NCBI RefSeq assembly: GCF_910592395.1
Contig: NC_088319.1
Span: 8,186,001-8,250,000 of the forward strand
Origin: Lineus longissimus
Lineage: Eukaryota; Nemertea; Pilidiophora; Heteronemertea; Lineidae
Direction: 5' to 3'
DNA: 64,000 nt
Shown here: one piece after another, positions 24,362 through 34,598 of the stretch
How the letters are laid out: every line of letters starts with the position of its first letter
Numbering within the stretch: position 1 is the stretch's first letter
Notes under the pieces: generated by a model
Database searches by the model: none
Told to the model about the DNA's origin: nothing
Seen by the model: only the letters and a program-made list of their open reading frames with translations
Made by a program: the position numbers and the translations under genes

Positions 24362-24610
24362 CTAAAATCCGCGCAAATGGGCTATTTGGAGCGTTTTTCT
24401 CAGCAAATATGTGTAGTGCTCATTAAAAAACTTAGGGTGGTTGATGCTTCCTTGGCTGATTTGTGTTTGAAGCAGTGTTTTGAGAGCCTCAAACTTCTGA
24501 AGTGAGCTGTGTGCATGGTTTCCACATTTTAGTGCAACCCGAGGGAACTTTGGTAGAGCATCTTGGTTGCGTGTCCAAAACACTCCACTCTCAGAACGAG
24601 GCTTATGCAT
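24362..24610 (-). pseudogene. Possible hAT transposase C-terminal fragment
   Basis: An 82-codon frame contains FWTRNQDALPKFPRVALK, which resembles the W-x2-N..P.L..VA segment of the hAT dimerisation region. The usual SSA.SERVFS motif that should follow is replaced by HSSLQKFEALKTLL, so similarity is partial. The frame lies inside an inverted-repeat-bounded block, which fits a transposon origin. It could equally be chance. Confidence 0.25.
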
Positions 24611-25173
24611 TTTCCATTTAAAAGTTGACTTTACGGTACCAAGGTATTTTAGAATTATTAGTATTACCGAAGTTTGCGGATGAAAATTTCCTTCGCCGTG
24701 AGCGATTTCTTACATCTTCCAGTACGCATCGAGGGATGCAGAGATCTTTGTGACGTCACCAGTTCTAAGCGGTTTTTTTATTCACGTGTGTGTTTGTCCT
24801 ATGATCTCGTGAATCTAGTACCGAGCATAATACTTTATCGTCTATGGAATACAAAACAATCATAAAAACTAATTTTTGCTTCCATTGAAGAGAAATAAAA
24901 TATTTTAACGACCACAGCGCATTGCCAATTGATGACGTCATCCTCCACATTAAAAATGTTGGCTTCTGAACTAACTGGCAAATTGCTATCAATAAAGTCA
25001 GCTGGGACGAGACTGTCAGGTGGGAGGGTATAAATCGTGGAAGGAACGCACCCGATTTCCCGCGCTATTTGCACAGTGATTCCATGGTTTACATTGAATA
25101 TTACAAGGTTTATCAGTGTTTCCAAGGTTTCACTAATTCCATACTTTATCAACTACCGATTTGAACACAGTAG

Positions 25174-25641
25174 TACCGTATTTTCTGGATTATCCCCCGC
25201 ACTGCCATATGACCCGCACCCCCTTTGACCATTACCTAAAGCCACGCAAGACCCGCACCTGATTATGACCCGCACTGCTCCAAGACCCGCATTCTCCAAA
25301 AATAGTAAGTCATTCATTGATGTTGACATCCTAGAACCGCCATGTTTTTTTTAATTGTTAACCAAAGTGGATCAATTCCAGCATGGCCGTAACTTGTTTT
25401 CCCTAGCGGAGACATCACAAACTATGCGATCATGGCGGAAATATTGGTTGAAAACAATGCGAAAACAATGGACATAGATCCTTATCAAGTAACCAGTTTG
25501 GTCCCCTTTTTTTTCTTTGGGGTTGGGGCTTATCCCTCTCAGAATCCACGCAAGACCCGCACCTTTATATTACCCGCACCCCCACTTTTTGGGCCTGTTT
25601 GAGGGCAAAAAGTAGCGGGTCATACACCGGAAAATACGGTA
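25174..25641 (+). mobile_element. 468 bp MITE, copy 1 (TACCGTATTTTC ends)
   Basis: Begins TACCGTATTTTCTGG and ends CCGGAAAATACGGTA, so its own ends are inverted repeats. The interior repeats GACCCGCAC words. Copy 2 at 26900-27367 has the same length and is, by eye, almost identical in reverse orientation. There is no coding capacity. Confidence 0.85.
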
Positions 25642-26366
25642 CACAAAACATGACCAAATGAATTTCACAAACACTGAAAACAGTCTGTCTATAGGCAACT
25701 GTAGTAGTACTACATGTACTAGTAGTACACAAATTTACCCAGGATCTTTGTACCTGTCGGGTGGCACAACGTGTCTCCCACTTCTGGTAACAATTTGCGG
25801 AGTTGGCGCATATGTTTGGGTTAGGTTTTATCAAGGTGTAAATCTTTGGTGATTTACTTTCTCTTTCTACCATATACTTTTCGCCTAGGCCACCTAGCAC
25901 AGCTTAAAGTAAAACAAAAGTTTATAATGGTATTAATCAGCATGTTGTTGATGAGGGATTAGCCACTCCAAAACGTGTTTCTGTTTGGCATTGTTTGTAT
26001 TTCTGTCTCCAAGTAATTTATGTTGTTAGTAACTTGTTTTCTTGGGGAATCTCATATCATTGTATCTATACTATAATGCGCGTTGTGGCCGCTAAATAGG
26101 AGGCGATTTTTGTTTCAAAATTGGGCCGAGGAAATGCGTCGAATTCTTGCAACTTTTGGCTTCGTAGGTGTGGATCATAAGTAAGAGTGTCACTGAGGGT
26201 GTCATACGTCGAATATCTTGGTGGTTTTGGAATAAATAACAACTTTGTGGAGATGACGTAAATTGGAGAGCTCCAAGTAATCTCTTCCCCGAGAAGTCCA
26301 TCAGTAATCTCTCTGCATTATTACCGTCACGAAAATTGCCGAGCCACCTCCCACTTCCGCGATCAA

Positions 26367-26460
26367 CCAATCAGATGTCCTGTTCAAATGGTCACTTCCA
26401 TGCGCGCATCATCCACCAATCAAAATCGACGTCAGTGATGCCATCATGCAAGATGGCGGC
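26367..26460. promoter_or_regulatory. Promoter-like cluster: two CCAAT, CRE-like and YY1-like sites
   Basis: CCAAT at 26367-26371 and 26416-26420, CGACGTCA at 26427-26434 and CAAGATGGCGGC at 26449-26460 lie within 95 bp in a locally CpG-richer stretch. This combination is typical of TATA-less housekeeping promoters. Adjacent frames (26092-26370 on -, 26336-26584 on +) have no recognised domain, so no gene is assigned. It lies between two inverted MITEs. Confidence 0.35.
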
Positions 26461-26759
26461 GCCCATCTCTGAAGGAAAAATGCTGCTTTTCCACCTCGAG
26501 ACAGCCATTTATTCACAAATAGCTCATCTTAGGACACAGTGTACCCAACGGGAGACAAGATTTACGCACACACCGGTAACTTAAACCATCCTGGCGCTAA
26601 TCGCTGGCTGATATCGAGTACATCACCAGTCTGCACCATCTTGGTTTTCCGAGAATTGGTTTAGCATTGTGGACGCCTGTACATCATGTACATGGTTACA
26701 TAGTTCCGTTTTCAAGAAGTATTACACTCATGAAAAAAAGTCTTATTCACAAACCAGCA

Positions 26760-26847
26760 GCCCATTTACACCAAACCCACAACATACCAGCACCCACACA
26801 ATCAGATTTTTATACCTCGAACAGCCCGCGCCTCGGGTATATGCTCG
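26760..26847 (+). mobile_element. Helitron-like 3' end, copy 1
   Basis: The same ~90 bp stretch (ATTTACACCAAACCCACAAC ... TTTTTATACCTCGAACAGCC) occurs at 40511-40599. It ends in a small hairpin CCCG..CGGG, then ATATG and CTCG followed by T. The copy at 40.6 kb has the canonical CTAG|T. A hairpin followed by CTRR is the Helitron 3' signature. The 5' end was not found. Confidence 0.4.
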
Positions 26848-26899
26848 TATATACAATGATATGAGATTCACCAAGAAAACAAGTTACTAACAATATATG

Positions 26900-27367
26900 T
26901 ACCGTATTTTCCGGTGTATGACCCGCTACTTTTTGCCCTCAAACAGGCCCAAAAAGTGGGGGTGCGGGTAATATAAAGGTGCGGGTCTTGCGTGGATTCT
27001 GAGAGGGATAAGCCCCAACCCCAAAGAAAAAAAAGGGGACCAAACTGGTTACTTGATAAGGATCTATGTCCATTGTTTTCGCATTGTTTTCAACCAATAT
27101 TTCCGCCATGATCGCATAGTTTGTGATGTCTCCGCTAGGGAAAACAAGTTACGGCCATGCTGGAATTGATCCACTTTGGTTAACAATTAAAAAAAACATG
27201 GCGGTTCTAGGATGTCAACATCAATGAATGACTTACTATTTTTGGAGAATGCGGGTCTTGGAGCAGTGCGGGTCATAATCAGGTGCGGGTCTTGCGTGGC
27301 TTTAGGTAATGGTCAAAGGGGGTGCGGGTCATATGGCAGTGCGGGGGATAATCCAGAAAATACGGTA
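26900..27367 (-). mobile_element. 468 bp MITE, copy 2 (inverted)
   Basis: Reverse-orientation twin of 25174-25641, with ends TACCGTATTTTCC and GAAAATACGGTA. The two copies are separated by 1258 bp and could fold into a long hairpin. Confidence 0.85.
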
Positions 27368-27527
27368 TTCAGGTTTTGGACTCCAGACTGGAAACACACA
27401 AAACACACACTCACAGTTCTGGTTCTCCTATCTATTGTAATGTAACTATATGTGTGTGTTGTGTCATTCAAGATTTATCAAATTTATAAGAAGTGAAACA
27501 CATTTCTTGACTCCAAGTGATTCACAG

Positions 27528-27848
27528 CTAGTCTTCCCCCTTCTTCCTCCCCCCCCCTCCATAATATAGGTCCATTGTTTTAGTTTCGGTTAGCCCGGGT
27601 GATTTTGAAGTATTGTTCACAGTAGGTTGTGACTCTGCAGTAGAGGCTGACTGTGGCACAGGGTCTGCGGTCAATGGCGTTTCCATTGAATTTGATTGTA
27701 GAATGTTATTGTCCGGCACTTTTAGTAAATGTCTACGGTTCCCACGGTACTGATATCCTCCCTCGGATGCCTGTACATAGTACGATCTTGGTTCGTCCAC
27801 CTCCCTCACCACAACGGCAGGTTTATTGTATCCCTCGGTAGTCTGCAT
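27528..27848 (-). pseudogene. Ty3/gypsy integrase C-terminal fragment
   Basis: The - strand frame contains PAVVVREVDEPRSYYV and YRGNRRHLLKVP, the conserved tail of gypsy polyproteins just after the integrase core (the RNRRHL box). It runs on through a Ser/Thr-rich tail and ends at 27528. Only about 106 residues remain; upstream the sequence switches to repeat X at 27858. No LTR was seen. This is a separate copy from the gypsy element at 44.3-49.1 kb. Confidence 0.7.
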
Positions 27849-27857
27849 TCTATAATT

Positions 27858-28020
27858 CGTATGAAGAGCTAATTTTGTAACAACAAATCGGGTCGTTTAT
27901 TACAGGCTCCAGTTAAGCCATATGGTGGCGCCCCTATTTTCATACAACATGTACAATGTAACTAAATGTCTTACATGTCTTGTCTACATACTCAGTTACA
28001 GTGGCAGTGCGCACGTCTTT
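27858..28020 (+). repeat. Repeat X, copy 2 (uninterrupted)
   Basis: Matches 20790-20873 plus 22677-22732 without the two inserted elements, so it shows the empty target sites CCTAT and CTCAGTTACA. It serves as an internal control for the boundaries of 20874-22670 and 22733-23174. Confidence 0.75.
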
Positions 28021-28389
28021 GATTTAAACAACCAAAATTTTATATATCCTGCGAATGTGAATGTGACCCTGGGTCTAATCCCATGACAGCCACATTAAAA
28101 AAATTTCTGCCCCATTGTGCCCGGGTGTTTTCTTCTAAATTTTGTGAGAATATTTCATAATCTATTTTAAAAAACTGACTTTCACTCCAAAATAACAGAC
28201 AATATCGCATACATCTTCTGTATATTATAAAAAAAAGTGTCAGATGTGTAAGATTTTCAACATAAGTTGTAAGTTATAGTTCCGTATACTGATTGCACTA
28301 CATCGGCATGGGAGAAATGCCGTACGAATAAGCTAAAGATACGGGAATAGTGTGGACATGCGTTAAAGGACTCTTGTACCTTTAGCATT

Positions 28390-28615
28390 GTGACCTAGGG
28401 ATTCAAGGGTCAAGGTCACAGAGGTCAAATGGCGTAATTTGAGTGTAACTGTGGTATGTTTCTTAACCGCTAAAGCTATGAACTTGAAATTTGGTAGACA
28501 TTACTCCCTATGTCATGTAACCTATGACACTGAATTTCGGTCCGATCTGATTCTCGACTTGGCCACCAGGAGGCCAAAACTAAATAAAGGAAAAAGTGCA
28601 ATATCACGCTTATTA
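28390..28615 (+). repeat. R2 repeat, truncated copy, left piece
   Basis: Carries AAGGTCACAGAGGTCAAATGG and GGCCACCAGGAGGCCAAAAC and breaks off in CGCTTATTA at 28615. It resumes at 30534, following the order seen in the intact copy near 44060. Confidence 0.7.
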
Positions 28616-28647
28616 GACCATATCCACAACTCCGTGGATATGGTCTA
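28614..28647. repeat. Perfect 14-bp stem hairpin
   Basis: TAGACCATATCCAC at 28614-28627 and its exact complement at 28634-28647 enclose a 6-nt loop. It marks the left end of a 1.9 kb insertion. Confidence 0.85.
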
Positions 28648-30533
28648 TTGTTTTTACTGAGCCGATCGCCAGGACCCGAGGGATGTGGTTTTCGACACGT
28701 ATCTCCGAAACTGCCGCACGGAACGATCTGAAATTTGGTTAGGTTACGTTTCATAACCTGCTGACGAACAACGTGTACTTTATTTTTGCAGCCGTTGCTT
28801 ACTTTTTTAGTTTTCGGGTGATTTTTGATGAAAATCGCCGGTTCTGAACCGTTCCGGTAATAGCACTGCCTCCCGCGTTTTTACCGATTAGGCAAGTTGC
28901 TCAACGTTGATCTGTCCCAACCTGAAAAGGTGGGAGGATACCCGCTACATGGAAGAGCCAACAGACATTTCGTCTACGCATTCTAGACTGGGTGAGTGTG
29001 AATTTTTCGTGATTGTAATCGCCCTCAAATTTGTGTTGAAACACTGCATCAGACAAAATTAACTCATCAGAGGTCAAGAAAAGGATCTGAAGAATATATA
29101 TTCGCTGTTAGTTTGGGTGATTATAGGGAGCACGTCCATCTTTTGAGGCAAACTTGTCATCCAAAAGTTTCCAGATCCCCGCAATGGCGGATATACATTC
29201 ATCAAAAAAATTACGAATTCGGGCAAGTTTCATCAAACTGTGCGCCTTAAACACCTAAGAATGTCTCAAAATCACCCAGACTCTACACATGAGATATACC
29301 TTCACTGAAAATAATTGCTGAAACCTCGCTTAACGTGTCGCGAGTGCTGAAAGCAACAGTTTTGGAGATTGTTTTTCTGTACATCCTGCTCACTCCTGTA
29401 GAAATGTACAGTAAAGCACGTATACACGTGCAGTGTAAATGGACACACGAATGTATACACACCTTCTGAAAATATTGTCAGCAAAGGTGATAAGTGTTTG
29501 TTCTGAATTATGACAATGAAATTCATAGACTATTAGCAGGTAACAGTGTCTGTTGGTCTGAATAATGAATGATAAAACTTCTGGTGAAGTTAAAATATTT
29601 CCTCGCTCTGTTTTACAGCCTGACGGGGATGATCAGCATCTGTTCTGTTCTGCGACCGCATCAGTCACGGATATAGGAGCCTTGACCACGAGGAGCTGAT
29701 GAGGCAAAGTCGTATAACTGTCTTAACCTTGACATCGGTGCAGTGCTGAATTTGCCGTCCGAAGACAAACCAGTATAATATTCCAGCCGTATTTCGTTCT
29801 TTTTCACTGTAATACTTTTACTTCAAAAAGACTGAATAAATAAACCTACTGTGGCAGTTAGTTTAAAAAGATATTATGCATGTTACGTTTTTAATCTTAG
29901 TTCTGATCGGTCATACCCCTTGGGCCTGGCCGTAACCTTGCATACTGGTTGTCTCGATGCCGTATGCTATGACCATGTATATATCTACTGGACTGGTTTG
30001 TTGCACCATACCAAAGGAATTAATTGAAAGATCAAGACTATTCCTTCACAATCTACACTAAAAAAGGATTGTTGCAACTAGTTACCCCTATGTTGTAATC
30101 ATGCACAAACTGGCCTGACTCGTCACAACCTACACTTCAAAGGAATTCAATGTTCAACTCTCATTTATTGGTCGTCCCAACATTGGGAGCTTTCATCCCC
30201 ACCAGCCATATCAGATGGTCAACTGGTTTCCCTCACTCGACCAGAAAACTCGTCAAAAGATACGAAAGATGTTGAGATTCAGATTACATTTGCTTGTTGT
30301 CTGCTGGATTCTGACCATCCATATGCTGAGTTGTTGCAGTCCCAGAACCATCGCTATTTCTAGTATTTATGATGCACCTACTGTCACAACCTAATTCAGC
30401 TGGTTATTCAGGGTTATTTGCCTCTGATTTATCTGGTTATATCCTGGTGCAAGCCTAATTTCTCAACATGACAAAATACTTTCACCAGGGATATGGTCTG
30501 CAATTTGCTGTTAGGCGAATTGCCCAATACTAG
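28616..30533. mobile_element. 1.9 kb insertion in an R2 repeat, TTA-flanked
   Basis: R2 sequence stops at TTA 28613-28615 and resumes at TTA 30534-30536. The left end begins GACCATATCC, and an inverted GGATATGGTC lies about 30 bp inside the right end. No gene was recognised in the interior. The class is uncertain; the flanking TTA could be Harbinger-type. Confidence 0.5.
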
Positions 30534-30705
30534 TTAATACCTTGTTTTCGATGATATTCTTAGGGTAGGTACTCCAAGCAACGATGCATCATTTGTTGTA
30601 CCGACTTTGGTTTGACCTATATACCATACACGTAGCATGTTTCTTAACCAGGATGAATTCCTAACCACCAAATATCTATATGGTGAGCACAATGGCCGTG
30701 GACAA
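30534..30705 (+). repeat. R2 repeat, right piece
   Basis: Continues the copy begun at 28390 and ends GGTGAGCACAATGGCC, the same terminus as at 44247 and 63055. Confidence 0.7.
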
Positions 30706-32020
30706 CTTGAAGAGGAGATAGTAGTAGTACCCTTCATCAGAAAGTCGAATTACATCAATTGGTCAAGTTTTAAGAAATCTACATGACTTTCAATAATTTG
30801 TATCAATCTCATAAGTTTCATTAAAATTTACGTATCAAAAAATCGTTCTTACATATCAAAAAGACTGTTCGCGATGGAAACAAAAAATCAGTCAAATTTT
30901 TTGGCCAAGTTATTTAGTTCGTCTGTCCCCAGGATAATGGACCATGGTTTCGGTTTTTGCATTTTACCACTTTAAATGAGTGAAAAAAACCCGAGAGTTT
31001 TGTTATTTCTGGACCTGTGTGAATAACCCCTAAATGATAATTAATAACTTTCCTAATTACAAAGCTATGAATCCCATATTTTTATGGGTAATGGAAGAGT
31101 ACTGGTGCTTTACAGGGGAAAAAATAAGGATTACTAAGCATTCTTTTTTAGGAAAATTACAAATGAGTACTTAAAAAAAACCAATCTCTTGAATTTAAAA
31201 AAAAAGCCAAAAACATCGTTGTTAATTGTTCGGACCGTTAATATCAAAATTTCTTATTGAAACTTTTTTCAGTTACAGCCCAAAGAATGAAATGAGAGAC
31301 CATCGTTACCGATTTTTTAATTCCCCCACCGCACTTTTATCATGGCTTTCTTTCACACTGATTGCCACAAATAAATTGAATCCCCCAAACATCATTGTCT
31401 CTGGTGATGGTTTTGTTCCTGCATGCCATCAGGACCTGTCCTGGTAACCTTTTCGGAGTTTCTTTTTTGCATAAGACTGGACAACCTACCCGCTGGATCT
31501 CTCAACACTCAAAACTATCCCCAACCCCCAATGCATTATAGTAATTTCAGGTGAGATTTACCCTTGAAAACCCTTGAAAAACATAACCATATACCCCTGA
31601 AATATACTTTTAAAAAATATCTTGGTAGGTGTATGAACCCTGGTTAGTAAATCGGTCAAAATAACTATTTTTTTAGTGAGCCGAAAATGTGTTTTGTTTT
31701 CCTCTGTATTTTCCGCCATTTTGGTTGTGGCGGCAATGATGATGATAACAAAGCAGTAGTTTTGTCAACAGCTTTAATCCATTTTATGTCCATCATATTC
31801 TGCTGCGGCTTTCAAATCTAATGATCAAACCAAGGAGAAATAATTGATGTAGGCCGTAGCCATATTCGCACATTGAATTTTATGTGATTCATACTCTACC
31901 CAGGTCAGACTTTTGCATGTGTACTCTTATCGGACACACCCGAGGAAAAATTAATCTATTTATAATAGAAAAATGATTAGCTAGTTCACGTAGCTACACC
32001 TAGGCATCGCACCAATACAG

Positions 32021-32660
32021 CAGGGTTCGTACGCGACCTGGAAATCCTGGTATATCATGGAAATTTTGAAATCCTTTTTCCATGTCTGGAATATCCTTGA
32101 ATTCTATGATGTTGTAGAAATTTCCTGGAAAGTCCTGGAAATCTAATAAGGCGCTGTTAAAAACACCTTTTGAGTCTTTAATTTCTTCGTTAGTTGTCTT
32201 TTTATAATGCCTGGCATTCTTATCAGTTCAAAAACATATCGTTGCTTTGCGTCACAATGCATAAACCATACTGGTTGGGAGAACCTAGCCAATAATAAAT
32301 GAACATTGCTTCGATTGTATGAAAAGGTGATTTTTATTCACTACAACAAATATTCGACTTAACTCTCACTACTGCTGTGTCCAGGTTATCAATATTATTG
32401 TCAATATCATGATATCATATGACTGTGTCAGTTACCACAAACATATGACTGTGTCAGTTACCACAAACATATTTTTTGATCTAATAAATTGTTCATATGT
32501 TCATATATTTTCTTTCTTGTGAATGTCGCTTAACGCACTAGCCAATTTGCTTTAAACATCTGTGGATGGCTTCAAAATGACCTGGAATTTCATTAAAAAG
32601 TGGTCTGGAATAGCATGGAATAGCATGGAATTTTGTGAGCTTTTTGGTGTATGAACCCTG
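32021..32660. mobile_element. 640 bp hAT-like non-autonomous element in the DIRS left repeat
   Basis: The ends CAGGGTTCGTAC and GTATGAACCCTG are inverted repeats, and TACAG flanks both sides (32016-32020 and 32661-32665), a 5-bp target duplication. Sub-terminal words such as CCTGGAAAT and CATGGAAT recur near both ends. Comparison with the uninterrupted right DIRS repeat confirms the borders. The hAT assignment is tentative because hAT duplications are usually 8 bp. Confidence 0.75.
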
Positions 32661-32969
32661 TACAGGCTCTGCCTCGTGAAAGCCGCCATTACTCAGTACT
32701 TTTTCCTCGGCGCATTTTTGCACAATTTTGCCGAGTTTCTCCCGTTTATTAGAGCCTGTTCTAGTTTAAGAAGGACCTCCCGGGGACACCTTTCGGTAGA
32801 AGATTATCTCTGGACGCGGGTGAGATCGCTCTTTTTTTTATTTCCTCCCCGTTTTTTATCTTTGTGAGTGGTTTTTATCCACTTCTCAAATTATTCCAGT
32901 ATCTTCCCGGGCTTCTGGTCACGTGACCCAAAAAATAAAAAGTTCACCCTGCTGCATAGCTGTGGTATA

Positions 32970-33092
32970 TATAATTATTGTATATTATCAGATTTTATTA
33001 GGATGGTTTTATTCCAGTCCTTCTTTAATAAGAACCCCAGAGAAAGAACAAGAAACGACGATAATAAAATATGATAATATACAATAATTATA
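32970..33092. repeat. 21-bp perfect inverted repeat inside the DIRS leader
   Basis: The arms at 32970-32990 and 33072-33092 are exact complements, beginning TATAATTATTGTATATTATC, with a loop of about 80 bp. They lie between the left terminal repeat and the GC-rich gag region. Confidence 0.8.
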
Positions 33093-33099
33093 CGGTTTC

Positions 33100-34568
33100 C
33101 CCTATGTCTCCTGGCCCTCCTTCCCTTCCGGGTTGGTGATGGCCCAGTGTCTGGTGTGTCGGGGATTCATAGTCCCCACCCTGTTCCTTCCCCGGGTCAG
33201 GGTACTGACAAGTCAGTCCCTGTTGGGTCGGACTGTTCCGCCCCCGGGATGACTTCTCCTTCTCCCGGAAGTTGAAGAAGTCTGTGCGGAGAGGGCCTAG
33301 AAAGCCTGGTCGGGGGAAGTCTTCGTCTCTCCCCTCCTTTTCCTCCGCCGGGACCCTGCTCTTCAGCGGCGAGGTCCCTGGGGCTATGAAGAGGTTTTGC
33401 CCTCACCTGACCCGTCCCCAAGGCTGGGAACCTCCCCTTTGGGGGTGTGCCCCCTGTGGAGATCTTGTCATTGAGCATCGGTGCCCCTGTCTCGGGGATG
33501 CTCCGTGAGACTTTCTCCGCCCCCCTTCTTCGGCAGGCAGGACTCCCGTTGGCACTCTGGACGCTTTACGTCCCGATCCCTCGGGCGGCGCGGATCAGGG
33601 TTTGGAGTCGGAGCAGGCATTTTATGACCTCAAACTCTCCAATGTTGAGACCCCTGGATCCGCTCCCGGCCTATCCAGGCCGGTGAGCAGCGCCTCCCTG
33701 GGTATTGAGCCATCTGTCCTCACAGATGTGCTCCCCCGTCCCCCTCCGGGGCTTTTGATGGGGTTGCGACCGCTCTCATCCTTGGGCGTAACTGGCACCG
33801 CCAGTCCCCTCCCTTCGTCTGCGGTTGCCCCAGGGGACCACCATCCCTTCCCTCCCTAGGGACGACGGTCCCTCCTTTGGCGTCCCCTAGTGGTGCAGGG
33901 CCGCGGTTCACCGCCCTGTCCCTGCCGGGAGGTGTCCTGCCTGGTATAGGCAAGGGCTTGGTGAGGGCGCATTATGCGCGGGCGAGGGATCCACGTGTCC
34001 CCCCCCCCCGCCTTGGGTACGGTTAGGCAAACCGTTTCACCGGTACGCCCCCACCCTGTCCCGTCTGGTCATGCTGGGGTTTAGGACAGGTCGGTTTCAC
34101 AGACTCGCTCCCATCCCCCCTCTCCCATTCCTGCCAATTGGGAGACCATTCGGGACCCTCGTCCGAAATCATCCGCTGGCCTTACGGCTGATCAGAGGCA
34201 GATGATTCAGCGCCTCAAGGACCACCTGGAGTTTAAAAATTTCCAGGACAGCTTAGGTGCCCAGATACAGTCGGACCGCCTCACGGAGACTACTTCGGCT
34301 CCTAAGGCCGCCCCCCACCCGCGGTCCTCTTCTTGGTCTGCGGGCAGGTATATCGTCAGGCGGAGAATCGACGCCCCCGAGGCTCCTTGGCCCCTCGTGG
34401 GTCCTCGTCCTCACGGGGCTCCTCTTCCTTTTGTGCCCCAGGGCAGGCAGAGACTGAGGCTCCCTCCCGCTGCTCCAAGCGCCACCGCTCCTCAGGTAGG
34501 GGCGGGGGCGGCGGGCAGCCCAAGCGACCCTTCCAAGGTAAGAGGGGTCGCGGGGGCAAGCACAAGTG
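33100..34568 (+). pseudogene. DIRS gag-like region, degraded
   Basis: A GC- and proline-rich region with several overlapping broken frames. The most gag-like piece starts at 34202 (MIQRLKDHLEFKNFQDSL) and shifts frame before the basic C-terminus KRPFQGKRGRGGKHK (to 34568). No zinc knuckle is seen, as is usual for DIRS gag. The exact start is unknown. It is called from position and the basic tail rather than from a strong domain match. Confidence 0.55.
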
Positions 34569-34598
34569 ACTTTTTAGTCTGTCCTCCTGCGCCTACAG

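Larger units (their letters stand above)
23576..25166. mobile_element. Inverted-repeat-bounded block of ~1.6 kb
   Basis: The arms 23576-23637 and 25104-25166 are complementary, sharing TGATAAAGTATGGAATTAGT and GAAACCTTGGAAACACTGAT. The interior has no clean gene. A - strand frame at 24362-24610 may be a transposase tail. Target duplications were not identified. Confidence 0.55.

Noticed and set aside
24835-25152. 105-codon - strand frame
   Set aside because: Part of it lies in an inverted-repeat arm, and no domain is recognised.
26092-26370. 92-codon - strand frame next to the promoter-like cluster
   Set aside because: No recognisable domain or repeat partner; position alone is not enough.
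29670-29760. C/D snoRNA-like boxes (TGATGA ... CTGA)
   Set aside because: No terminal stem and no supported guide region; boxes this short occur by chance.
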